Shown: piece after piece, positions 17,480 to 24,761 of the stretch
Position numbering within the stretch: position 1 is the stretch's first letter
Layout of the letters: every line of letters begins with the position of its first letter
Source: Bacillota bacterium
GTDB taxonomy: Bacteria; Bacillota; Clostridia; Lachnospirales; Lachnospiraceae
Direction: 5' to 3'
DNA length: 64,000 nucleotides
Assembly: GCA_023408815.1 (NCBI GenBank)
Contig: JAEYJO010000030.1
Location: forward strand, 1-64,000
Program-made: the position numbers and the translations under genes
Notes under the pieces: generated by a model
The model's input: only the letters and a program-made list of their open reading frames with translations
The model's database searches: none
Told to the model about the DNA's origin: nothing

Positions 17480-17508
17480 ATTATACTCTTACTTATAATA
17501 TTTGTCAA
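17480..17508 (-). promoter_or_regulatory. Amt-PII promoter, consensus sigma-A
   Basis: Minus strand TTGACA (17503-17508), exactly 17 bases, TATAAT (17480-17485): a perfect consensus. No GlnR-type TGTNA-N7-TNACA box was seen. Confidence 0.85.
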
Positions 17509-17512
17509 TCAT

Positions 17513-17538
17513 CTTTTTCTTATTTTTAAATAAAATAT
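17513..17538. repeat. 26-bp direct repeat, left copy (IS target duplication)
   Basis: Begins CTTTTTCTTATTTTTAAATA and abuts the left terminal repeat of the IS. The identical sequence abuts the right end at 18407-18432. Confidence 0.9.
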
Positions 17539-18406
17539 TGTAGGATTACAATACATGTGTTACAAAACTAAATAATAAAAAGCGAGAATACCTTTTTGTG
17601 TTATATTTAAGTCACCACAACAAAAACCTACACAAAGGAGAGTACTCTCGCATGGCTAGTATAACACAGGATATGAGGTATCGTCTATCTCTCATTCATT
17701 ACGCGGATAAGTATGGTGTCTCCAAGGCCGCTGTCAGATATAAGACCAACAGACAGTATATTTATCGTTGGAAACGTCGTTTTGATGGTTCTATCGAATC
17801 CCTTAGGGACCGTTCCAGAAAACCTCACCATCACCCGAACCAGCATACCGATGCCGAAAGGAAGCTCATCTCGGATATGCGCAGACGCAATCCAGAGGCC
17901 GGACTGGTCGTCCTTTGGGTCAAGCTCATGCAGCGGGGATACTCCCGCTCCATCCCCGGACTCTATCGCTTCCTGAGAAAACAGGGCATTCTGGCACGAA
18001 GACCTCCAAATCCCAAGTATATCCCTAAGCCTTACGAAGCCATGAACTATCCCGGACAGCGCATCCAGATCGACGTCAAATTTGTCCCTTCTGTCTGCCT
18101 GGCAGGTGATGCCAAAGGGAAGCGTTTTTATCAATACACAGCCATCGATGAATTCTCCCGATGGCGTTTCGTGGAAGCCTTTGAAGAACACAGTTCTTAT
18201 TCTTCCTCTCAGTTTTTGGAGCACCTGATCAAAGCATTTTCCTTACCCATCGATTCTACTCATTGGAGGACTTTGGCAGACAGTTAAAGATCTATAACAC
18301 AAGGGATTATAACCGCTTTCCCATGAGACCCCTTGGATGGAAATCTCCCGCAGAGATATTAAAGAATTATTTACGATCACTGTAACATATGTTTGACAAA
18401 CCTACA
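17539..18406 (+). mobile_element. IS1202/IS481-like insertion sequence, internally deleted
   Basis: Bounded by 26-bp imperfect inverted repeats: left 17539-17564 (TGTAGGATTA...TGTTACA), right 18381-18406 as its complement, with about six differences. Both begin TGTAGG and end TGTTACA. The element is flanked by perfect 26-bp direct repeats. Duplications this long are known for the IS1202 group (about 22-29 bp) and not for IS3 elements. Length is 868 bp, short because the transposase has lost its middle. The insertion sits about 30 bp upstream of the Amt-PII promoter. Confidence 0.75.
17652..18385 (+). pseudogene. Transposase with internal deletion and frameshift
   Basis: From the ATG at 17652 (AAAGGAG upstream) the frame reads a helix-turn-helix (YGVSKAAVRYKTNRQYIYRWKRRF) and the start of a DDE/rve domain with the first Asp in QIDVKF. 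Near 18252 the sequence jumps into another frame that reads FYSLEDFGRQLKIYNTRDYNRFPM...KSPAEIL and stops at 18385, the normal transposase C-terminus. The deleted part should contain the second Asp and the Glu, so the protein is dead. The in-frame stop after the junction is at 18287. Movement would require a transposase supplied in trans. Confidence 0.85.
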
Positions 18407-18432
18407 CTTTTTCTTATTTTTAAATAAAATAT
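18407..18432. repeat. 26-bp direct repeat, right copy
   Basis: Perfect copy of 17513-17538, immediately outside the right terminal repeat. Confidence 0.9.
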
Positions 18433-18480
18433 TTATAAAAAAAAGACATTGATTAATGCTTGGTCCATATCCGAATCATC

Positions 18481-19974
18481 CTATCTGTTTAATTTTATCT
18501 GCAAGCTTCTGCTTAACTCTCTCATTCCCGATATTTCACCAGACACAACTTGTATATTCTCATTCTGTTCTTCCATGGAGGCCAGAATTTCTTCCGTAGC
18601 CGCCGCATGTTCGGAAGACAGGGAAGAAATATTTTCAAGCTGTCCCAATATATGAAAAAAGGCTTCGTTGACATCTGAAATTTTTTTATCCTGCTTTCTG
18701 ATCTGAAGGCCTATCTGTTCAGAATTGCCCTCAAGCCTGCCAAATTGCTCTTCGACCTCTTCGATTACCTTTGTTCCTTTTGCTACGGCTTCTCTTCCTT
18801 CTAATACTTTCTCATAGGTTTTGGATGCCACATCCTGCAGGTTATCGATTACGGCCAATACATCCCTCACTGTTATGGAGCTCATTTCCGCCAGATTTCT
18901 GACTTCATCGGCCACTACGGAGAAACCCTTGCCGGCTTCACCTGCTCTTGCCGCCTCAATGGCAGCATTTAATGCCAAAAGGTTAGTCTGCCTTGCAATT
19001 CCAGTGATATTATCCATAAACCGGTTAATCTGTTCCATACTTTCTTTCAGTTCTACTACTGTGTTCATAGCCGAACCTACAGCGGTGTCGATGGTATGCA
19101 TTTCCTCAAGCATAACCTGAACATTCCTGCCATTTACCATGACAATATCTTTCATCTCATCTGAGAATCCCATGGTTTGGGAAGATATTTTCTGAGTTTC
19201 CTGTATGGTAGAGGTGGCATCCGCGGCTTTCTTCGCTATCTCACCGGTACTTTCTGCTTGTTTTGTGACACCCTCGGCTATCTTATCCACAACCTGTGTA
19301 GTCTGGCTGCTTGCCATTTCAATGGACTGCATATACTGATGCACCTTTGCAATGGACTCGTCAAGCTGAAAAGTATTATCATCGATGGTCGAAAAAATGA
19401 TGGTCAGTTTTTCCGCCGTTTGAATAGCTTCTGCCTCTTTTTTCTGTGCTGATACCACATAGGAATGTCCCCATTTTGTAAGAAAAAATAAAATTACCAC
19501 AATCAGTATCCCATTACCCATCCGGGTAATCAATTCACTCATTGTGGCATTTTTCCCTAAAAGTCCTTCGGGATTCAGTATAAAGAAAGTCAACAGCATG
19601 GCATTATAGCATCCGGTATAAATAAGGAGGACTGACTGTTTGAAATAAAGAGCAGCCATTGCCAATGTTCCAATATATATCATAAAAATACGGGTGGTAC
19701 TTTCACCTTTTACTATGTATCCGAGTATACTCGCTGTTACTGCAACCGAAAAAGGAATCAAAACTCCGCAGACAATATCCAGCTTTGGAAATTTCTTATT
19801 TACCAGCAGCAGAAATGTAGAAAACAAGGCTGCCGAATAGGTTGTTAACATCACCTTTATTCCATAATCCCACCCTGTAACTATCAACCCCTGAACTACC
19901 AATATTGTCGACAACACCCAAATCAGAATGACATTAAACCTGTTAACTCTTCTCGTGTCAAACTCAGCTTTCAT
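18481..19974 (-). CDS. Methyl-accepting chemotaxis protein with polytopic membrane domain
   Basis: 497 residues. The first 185 residues contain about six closely spaced membrane helices and no external ligand domain, unlike the usual two-helix receptor. The cytoplasmic part is a long coiled coil with the kinase-control hairpin NLLALNAAIEAARAGEAGKGFSVVADEVRNLAE. It should signal to CheA/CheW. The membrane-embedded N-terminus suggests sensing of a membrane-soluble cue, energy state or partner protein. The ribosome site is AAGGAGGAG. It is transcribed from a promoter at 20094-20122 through a structured leader of about 110 bases. Confidence 0.9.
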   Translation of the reverse strand: MKAEFDTRRVNRFNVILIWVLSTILVVQGLIVTGWDYGIKVMLTTYSAALFSTFLLLVNKKFPKLDIVCGVLIPFSVAVTASILGYIVKGESTTRIFMIYIGTLAMAALYFKQSVLLIYTGCYNAMLLTFFILNPEGLLGKNATMSELITRMGNGILIVVILFFLTKWGHSYVVSAQKKEAEAIQTAEKLTIIFSTIDDNTFQLDESIAKVHQYMQSIEMASSQTTQVVDKIAEGVTKQAESTGEIAKKAADATSTIQETQKISSQTMGFSDEMKDIVMVNGRNVQVMLEEMHTIDTAVGSAMNTVVELKESMEQINRFMDNITGIARQTNLLALNAAIEAARAGEAGKGFSVVADEVRNLAEMSSITVRDVLAVIDNLQDVASKTYEKVLEGREAVAKGTKVIEEVEEQFGRLEGNSEQIGLQIRKQDKKISDVNEAFFHILGQLENISSLSSEHAAATEEILASMEEQNENIQVVSGEISGMRELSRSLQIKLNR

Positions 19975-19996
19975 AGCTTCTCCTCCTTATTATGTC

Positions 19997-20086
19997 AAAT
20001 TACCCAAAGTTATCCTTGCCATACCTGCGACAGGGTAGTGCCATCGTTTGACAAGGTCTTACACGCCCTGAACCATGGTATTTAAG
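19997..20086 (-). ncRNA. Structured 5' leader of the chemoreceptor gene, class unknown
   Basis: On the minus strand the leader can form nested stems: ATACC (20077-20081) with GGTAT (20021-20025), and inside it CAGGG (20066-20070) with CCCTG (20031-20035), enclosing about 30 bases with further short pairings. Together with a strong promoter just upstream, this looks like a cis-regulatory RNA. I compared it by eye with c-di-GMP-I and -II, cobalamin, TPP, SAM, ZTP and ydaO motifs and found no convincing match. Confidence 0.4.
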
Positions 20087-20093
20087 CAGCTTT

Positions 20094-20122
20094 ATCGTAG
20101 GTTATAAAAAAAGCTTTGTCAA
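20094..20122 (-). promoter_or_regulatory. Chemoreceptor promoter
   Basis: Minus strand TTGACA (20117-20122), 17 bases, TACGAT (20094-20099). Start expected near 20087, at the head of the structured leader. Confidence 0.65.
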
Positions 20123-20242
20123 TAGATTGTCGGTTTCCTGACATAGATTTTACTATTCAGCCGGCGGCTTCATAGCAGTAATTTATGCATAGAAATACTG
20201 CTGCGCAGTATTTTGCGCTTGTTCAACCCGGGTTTTCTGTTT

Positions 20243-20291
20243 TTACATAAATCTTACGAGTTGCTTACCTCTGACAGATAGAAGATAAAAT
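20243..20291 (+). promoter_or_regulatory. Pho-box-like tandem repeats and promoter of the phosphatase gene
   Basis: Three direct repeats, TTACAT (20243), TTACGA (20254) and TTACCT (20265), are spaced exactly 11 bases apart. The third occupies the -35 position of a TAAAAT -10 (20286-20291). Firmicute PhoP binds TT-A-C-A-type repeats with one-turn spacing upstream of phosphate-starvation genes. Assignment to PhoP is inferred. Confidence 0.5.
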
Positions 20292-20355
20292 AGAAAATAT
20301 GATAAGCTTTATCGCGGAAACAGAAAATTTTTATTAACAAGATGAGGAGGAGTCT

Positions 20356-21996
20356 ATGAAAAGAAGATTACATCAACTAACTGCTCTGCTTGGAGTATTG
20401 ATGCTCAGCACATCCGTACTCGCAGGTTGCGGAAATACCGAAGCGGAGAAAGTAGTGGAAAGCAGCGAGGTGCCGGTGTCAGAAGAAAGCGTGGAGGTTG
20501 TGGCAGCGCCTGACCAGACCGAAACAGAAGCCGAGACTGCGAAAGCCACATCACCTAAGTACATATTTCTGTTTATTGGTGACGGAATGAGTTATCCCCA
20601 GATTCAATTGACAAATTATTACCTGAGTGCCGTTGCTGATACGAATGGAAATGATATTCTGGAGTCAAAAAACAATCTGAATATGATGAACTTTCCGGTG
20701 GCGGGTTCTGCTCAGACCTATGACAGCACTTCTTTCTGCCCCGATTCTGCATCTACGGCAACGTCTATTTCTACCGGTTACAAGACTTACAGCGGAACCA
20801 TTAATATGGATGAGACCGGAACCATTTCATATGAAACTATTGCAGAAAAGCTTAAGAAACAGAAGGATTATGAGATTGGTATCATATCCTCTGTAAATAT
20901 TAACCATGCCACTCCGGCCGCATTTTACTGTCATCAGCCTTCCAGAAATGCTTACTATGAAATAGGTCTGGAAATGATAGCCAGTGACTTTGATTATTTT
21001 GCTGGCGGGGCACTGTTGAAACCTACGGGTAATGACAAGGATAAGGAAGATCTGTACATGCTGGCTGAGCAGGCGGGCTATACGGTAGTGAAGACCCAGG
21101 CCGAAGCCGAGGCAGTTTCCGCTGATGTGGATAAGGCTATCATAATAGATGAGCATTTGGCGGATGCAGATGCTATGGATTATGATATGGACAGAGAAGA
21201 GGGAGACTGGTCTCTGGCAGATTATGTGGAAAAGGGAATCCGTGTGATGGAGGATTCCGAAAAAGGTTTCTTTATGATGTGTGAGGGCGGTAAGATCGAC
21301 TGGGCCTGCCATGCCAACGATGCGGCAGCCACTCTGACGGATACATTAGCTCTGGACGAAGCTGTGGCTGTGGCCGTGAAGTTTTATGAGAAGCATCCGG
21401 AGGAAACATTGATTCTGGTAACCGGAGACCATGAGACCGGCGGCCTCACCATAGGTTATGCGGGAACGGATTATGATACCTTCCTTACAAATATTTCTAA
21501 CCAGCATATTTCTTACGCCAAGTTTGACAGTGACTATGTGAAGGGTTATAAGGAAAACAAGTCGGACTTTGATACGGTGATGAAGGACATTACGGAGTTA
21601 TTCGGGCTGGAGACACCTATTACAGAAGGCGGTGATAAGACTTCTCAAAAGGATAGTGCGGATAAACACCCTGAATCTGAGGATACCGGCGCTCTGGTGC
21701 TGACAGATTACGAATATGAGAAGCTGAAGAAGGCTTATGAAACTACTATGAGCCGTACCGGCGAGGAGAAGGAATTTTCACAGGAAGAATATGTGCTGTA
21801 CGGGTCTTACGAGCCTCTTACTGTAACGATCACTCATTTGCTGAATAACAAATCCGGCATCAGCTTTTCTTCCTATGCCCATACCGGACTTCCTGTAGAA
21901 GTATTTGCTATGGGACCTGGGCAGGAGGATTTCGGAGGATACTATGACAATACTCAGATTTACAGCAAACTCGCAGCACTTACCGGAGTAAACTGA
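20356..21996 (+). CDS. phoA: Alkaline phosphatase lipoprotein (PhoA type)
   Basis: 546 residues. A lipoprotein signal ends at LAGC (Cys25), so the enzyme should be anchored on the outer face of the membrane. It hydrolyses phosphomonoesters to release phosphate. The metal-site start FLFIGDGMSYPQ, the catalytic DSAS with Ser131, the ETGG-containing GDHETGGL segment and the late HTGLPVEVFAMGPG metal ligands are all present. An acidic linker (about 27-60) separates the anchor from the domain, and an insertion rich in Lys/Glu (about 430-460) precedes the last part. Pho-box-like repeats upstream agree with phosphate control. Confidence 0.9.
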   Translation: MKRRLHQLTALLGVLMLSTSVLAGCGNTEAEKVVESSEVPVSEESVEVVAAPDQTETEAETAKATSPKYIFLFIGDGMSYPQIQLTNYYLSAVADTNGNDILESKNNLNMMNFPVAGSAQTYDSTSFCPDSASTATSISTGYKTYSGTINMDETGTISYETIAEKLKKQKDYEIGIISSVNINHATPAAFYCHQPSRNAYYEIGLEMIASDFDYFAGGALLKPTGNDKDKEDLYMLAEQAGYTVVKTQAEAEAVSADVDKAIIIDEHLADADAMDYDMDREEGDWSLADYVEKGIRVMEDSEKGFFMMCEGGKIDWACHANDAAATLTDTLALDEAVAVAVKFYEKHPEETLILVTGDHETGGLTIGYAGTDYDTFLTNISNQHISYAKFDSDYVKGYKENKSDFDTVMKDITELFGLETPITEGGDKTSQKDSADKHPESEDTGALVLTDYEYEKLKKAYETTMSRTGEEKEFSQEEYVLYGSYEPLTVTITHLLNNKSGISFSSYAHTGLPVEVFAMGPGQEDFGGYYDNTQIYSKLAALTGVN

Positions 21997-22000
21997 TAAG

Positions 22001-23152
22001 ATGAAGAGTAATAGGAAAAGAGAGTTTCTATTTATCGTAGTCGGGATGCTGATGATTGCTTTTCTGATTATCCTTCCCACCGGATATGAAGATGCGGTAA
22101 TCTATAGGGAGGCCGTACGGTGCAAGGTAAAGGTTCTGTCCACCGATGAAAGCAGTGTGATTTCCTCCGGGCTGATTCAGTCCGGAGAACAAATCTGTAA
22201 GGTCGAGATACTGGATGGCAGATTTAAAGGAAGAGAACTGAAGGGAGTAAATATGCTCAGCGGCTCTCTGGAAAGTGATAAAATTTTTAAGGCGGGTGAT
22301 AAGGCTCTGGTAGTAATCAGTGTGGATAAGCAGGGGAATCCTACGAATGTCACCATGTCGGATTATTACAGGCTGGATAAAGAACTTATTCTGGCAGGAC
22401 TTTTTACATTCTTTTTAATTATGATAGCCGGTTTCAATGGAATGCGCGCCATTTTTTCCTTTATCATCAGCGTACTGTTAATTTGGAAGGTGCTGGTGCC
22501 TCTGTATTTGAATGGATACAACCCTATCGCGGTAGGACTCCTGGTAACGGCTTTTTTGACAGTCATGATTATTTTCTTTGTGTGGGGAATAGATATCAAG
22601 TCCTTATCGGCTATTCTTGGTTCTCTTTTGGGAACGTTGACTACCTGCATTATGGGGATTACCTTTACCGGTGTGCTAAAAATACACGGAGCGGTTATAG
22701 CCAATTCGGAATCGCTGCTGTATGCAGGGTATCAGCATCTGAATTTGACGGCTATCTTTATGAGCAGTATCGTTATCGGTTCTTGCGGCGCTATGATGGA
22801 TCTGGCAGTGGATATTACCTCGGCTGTTAACGAGGTGGTAGAGAAGAAACCTGATATTGGATGGAAAGAGGCGTTTGTTTCGGGAATGAACGTGGGCCGG
22901 GCAGCGATGGGAACTATGACTACTACACTCCTGCTGGCTTATTCCGGAGGATATATTGCTCTGTTAATGGTATTTATGGCTCAGGGAACTCCGACTATGC
23001 ATATCCTTAACTATAAATATGTAGCATCAGAAGTACTGGATACCGTTGTAGGAAGCTTCGGGCTGGTAACGGTGGCACCATTTACCGCTTTAGTCAGCAG
23101 TATTCTGCTCACAAAAAAGGAAGTTAAATTTTCACACCTAAAGCAACAGTAG
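22001..23152 (+). CDS. YibE/F-family membrane protein
   Basis: 383 residues starting 4 bases after the phosphatase stop, so translation is probably coupled. One membrane helix near residue 10-25, an external beta-rich segment (about 30-125), then about seven membrane helices. Family signatures include AGFNGMRAIFSF and the middle segment SCGAMMDLAVDITSAVNEV. YibE/F proteins have no established function. Pairing with a secreted phosphatase hints at a link with phosphate or cell-envelope metabolism, but that is only context. Confidence 0.85.
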   Translation: MKSNRKREFLFIVVGMLMIAFLIILPTGYEDAVIYREAVRCKVKVLSTDESSVISSGLIQSGEQICKVEILDGRFKGRELKGVNMLSGSLESDKIFKAGDKALVVISVDKQGNPTNVTMSDYYRLDKELILAGLFTFFLIMIAGFNGMRAIFSFIISVLLIWKVLVPLYLNGYNPIAVGLLVTAFLTVMIIFFVWGIDIKSLSAILGSLLGTLTTCIMGITFTGVLKIHGAVIANSESLLYAGYQHLNLTAIFMSSIVIGSCGAMMDLAVDITSAVNEVVEKKPDIGWKEAFVSGMNVGRAAMGTMTTTLLLAYSGGYIALLMVFMAQGTPTMHILNYKYVASEVLDTVVGSFGLVTVAPFTALVSSILLTKKEVKFSHLKQQ

Positions 23153-23176
23153 GAATGCAATAGTGATTTATTAGAT

Positions 23177-23221
23177 AAAAGTCGGCATAAATGGTCATTT
23201 TATGACTAAGTGCCGGCTTTT
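23177..23221 (+). terminator. Terminator after yibE/F
   Basis: AAAAGTCGGCA / TGCCGGCTTTT stem with an inner GTCAT/ATGAC pair, followed by TATTTTTG. Confidence 0.8.
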
Positions 23222-23247
23222 ATTTTTGATCAGAGTGCCAAAAGTCA

Positions 23248-23303
23248 TTGACAACTTTTCTTGTCAATGGTAGAATCATTATGACAAGTAAAGTTGTCAT
23301 AAT
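23248..23303 (+). promoter_or_regulatory. Promoter with two matched operators for the XRE regulator
   Basis: TTGACA (23248-23253), 17 bases, TAGAAT (23271-23276). A perfect inverted repeat TTGACAA-N6-TTGTCAA (23248-23267) covers the -35. A second, ATTATGACAA-N6-TTGTCATAAT (23278-23303), covers the start point. Both share the core TGACAA-N6-TTGTCA and their centres are 33 bp apart, three helical turns. Autorepression by the XRE protein is the natural reading. Confidence 0.8.
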
Positions 23304-23343
23304 GATTTCATATAATATAAAAAGATGAAAGGGGAGAGAGGAA

Positions 23344-23550
23344 ATGCCCTTGTATAACAAGCTGAAAGAATACCGTGCAAAAAAGAATTTAAACCAGCAG
23401 CAGTTAGGCGGTTTGGTGGGAACCTCAAGACAGACTATCAGTATGATAGAAAGAGGAGATTATTCTCCATCGGTGACCTTGGCGATAAAGATTGCCAAGG
23501 TATTCGACACAGCAGTGGAAGACATATTCAATTATGAGGAGGAGAAATAA
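23344..23550 (+). CDS. XRE-family helix-turn-helix regulator
   Basis: 68 residues, essentially a single Cro/CI-type helix-turn-helix (QQQLGGLVGTSRQTISMIERGDYSPSVTLAIKIAKVF). This size and sequence match the regulators that precede DUF3169 genes in many Firmicutes. The next gene starts right after its stop codon, so the two are co-transcribed. Two matched palindromes in its promoter are the likely operators. Confidence 0.9.
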   Translation: MPLYNKLKEYRAKKNLNQQQLGGLVGTSRQTISMIERGDYSPSVTLAIKIAKVFDTAVEDIFNYEEEK

Positions 23551-24375
23551 ATGAAGAATGATAATGTGCTGATAAATGAAAATCAGGAGGAAATCATTAG
23601 AAAAGATAACAGAAAAGCAAGAAAAGGTTATCTGATTATTATTCTTGCCAGTGCTATAGTTGGCGCAATTTTCGGATTCTTTTCAATAATGGCGGGTGCT
23701 GCGATTCCAAGAATATCGGAGTCGTTTAGAGATTTTATGACAAACAATGCCGGAATGATAAGCATTATTTTTGCAGTCGTCGTACTAGTTCTTACGGCAG
23801 CAGAGGTAATCGGATGTATTCGAAGTATTGGCTATAGCAAAAAGGCGGCGGCAGGCCTTATAGAAAATGATGAAGAAATAAAATTAGAATTAATTGAAAA
23901 AAGACTTTCTTTTCATTTATGGATAACAAATGCAATGGTCATCTTACATTTTCTTTGTTTTTCCGTTATAGTATTTCTTTTTATGAATTTTATGGTAATG
24001 GGTAAAAGCATAGGATTTTTACTGTTTGCAGTTTTTATATTGGTGGTAGGTATTATAGCGATGACAATGCTGCAGCAAAAGCTGATAGACTGTATAAGAC
24101 TCTTGAATCCCGAGAAAAAGGGAAGCGTATATGATATGAATTTCCATAAAAGATGGGAAGAAAGCAGTGATGAGGCGGAACTTTTTACTATCTACAAAGC
24201 GGCATATAAGTCCTATCGAGCAGTTAACATGCTGTGTATGATATTGTGGGTATGCTTTATGCTTCTAGGGCTGACTACCGGAATAGGTTTCCTTTCCGTT
24301 CTTACTGTTTTAATTATATGGGCGGTTTCAACAGCGGTATATTCTTATCATAGTATGAAAGCAGCTATGAAATAA
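23551..24375 (+). CDS. DUF3169 membrane protein
   Basis: 274 residues, starting immediately after the XRE stop, with AGGAGGAG overlapping that gene's end. Two N-terminal membrane helices (about 28-50, 65-88), two in the middle (about 125-145, 150-175), a soluble stretch containing LNPEKKGSVYDMNFHKRWEESSDEAE, and two near the C-terminus. The DNA is more AT-rich than the neighbours. The family has no known biochemical role; conserved pairing with a small XRE regulator suggests an envelope-stress or peptide-response function. Confidence 0.8.
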   Translation: MKNDNVLINENQEEIIRKDNRKARKGYLIIILASAIVGAIFGFFSIMAGAAIPRISESFRDFMTNNAGMISIIFAVVVLVLTAAEVIGCIRSIGYSKKAAAGLIENDEEIKLELIEKRLSFHLWITNAMVILHFLCFSVIVFLFMNFMVMGKSIGFLLFAVFILVVGIIAMTMLQQKLIDCIRLLNPEKKGSVYDMNFHKRWEESSDEAELFTIYKAAYKSYRAVNMLCMILWVCFMLLGLTTGIGFLSVLTVLIIWAVSTAVYSYHSMKAAMK

Positions 24376-24404
24376 TGATAGCTGCCAGATTAAAAGAAAC
24401 ACAG

Positions 24405-24433
24405 TTGACATTTATTTAAACAAATGATATATT
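24405..24433 (+). promoter_or_regulatory. Promoter of the ABC-F leader
   Basis: TTGACA (24405-24410), exactly 17 bases, TATATT (24428-24433). Start expected near 24440, leaving a leader of about 320 bases. Confidence 0.8.
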
Positions 24434-24467
24434 GATGGAGAAAATTTAAAGAATAGGAGAGGTGTGG

Positions 24468-24488
24468 ATGATTATTTATTCTTGCTAA
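24468..24488 (+). CDS. Leader peptide MIIYSC of the ABC-F gene
   Basis: Six codons, ATG to TAA, preceded by AGGAGAGG at a good distance. Short leader ORFs of this kind sit upstream of ribosome-protection ABC-F genes (vmlR, lsa, msr types), where a drug-stalled ribosome prevents formation of a terminator. The size, ribosome site and promoter support it; translation is not shown. Confidence 0.6.
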   Translation: MIIYSC

Positions 24489-24506
24489 TCAGTAACTGAA
24501 TGATGT

Positions 24507-24565
24507 GCATGATGATTCGGCCGTTAGAGTGATGTAACACAGCAGCCGGAGTTTGGTTATCATGC
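24507..24565 (+). ncRNA. Long leader hairpin upstream of the ABC-F attenuator
   Basis: GCATGAT (24507-24513) pairs with ATCATGC (24559-24565), and TCGGC with GCCGG further in, giving an interrupted hairpin of about 59 bases. It lies just after the leader peptide and before the terminator, the place where alternative structures would form. Confidence 0.45.
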
Positions 24566-24666
24566 GTGCAGGAATAATTTTAATCGGACATCTTTTGATA
24601 TTATTAATAAGGTATCATTTGTTATTATGAAGCAAATAGGCTCAATAGTAACTGTGTGATTTGTCA

Positions 24667-24696
24667 GGTGCAGATAATTATTTCTGCACCTTTTTT
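24667..24696 (+). terminator. Attenuator terminator in the ABC-F leader
   Basis: GGTGCAGA / TTCTGCACC stem (24667-24674, 24682-24690) directly followed by TTTTTT, 65 bases before the ABC-F start codon and inside its transcript. Another pairing, GGATTCGTCGC / GGGCGAATCC at 24715-24740, lies between it and the gene. Confidence 0.8.
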
Positions 24697-24761
24697 CTGT
24701 AATGGGAAATCAAGGGATTCGTCGCGAGAGTGGGCGAATCCTAAAAAGCGGAGGTATATAA

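Noticed and set aside
19997..20086. Chemoreceptor leader as a known c-di-GMP or cobalamin riboswitch
   Set aside because: The conserved cores of these classes could not be found in either strand; only generic nested stems are visible.
23344..24375. XRE/DUF3169 pair as a toxin-antitoxin system
   Set aside because: DUF3169 proteins are large polytopic membrane proteins and the pair matches a common regulator-membrane protein arrangement. Nothing points to a toxin.
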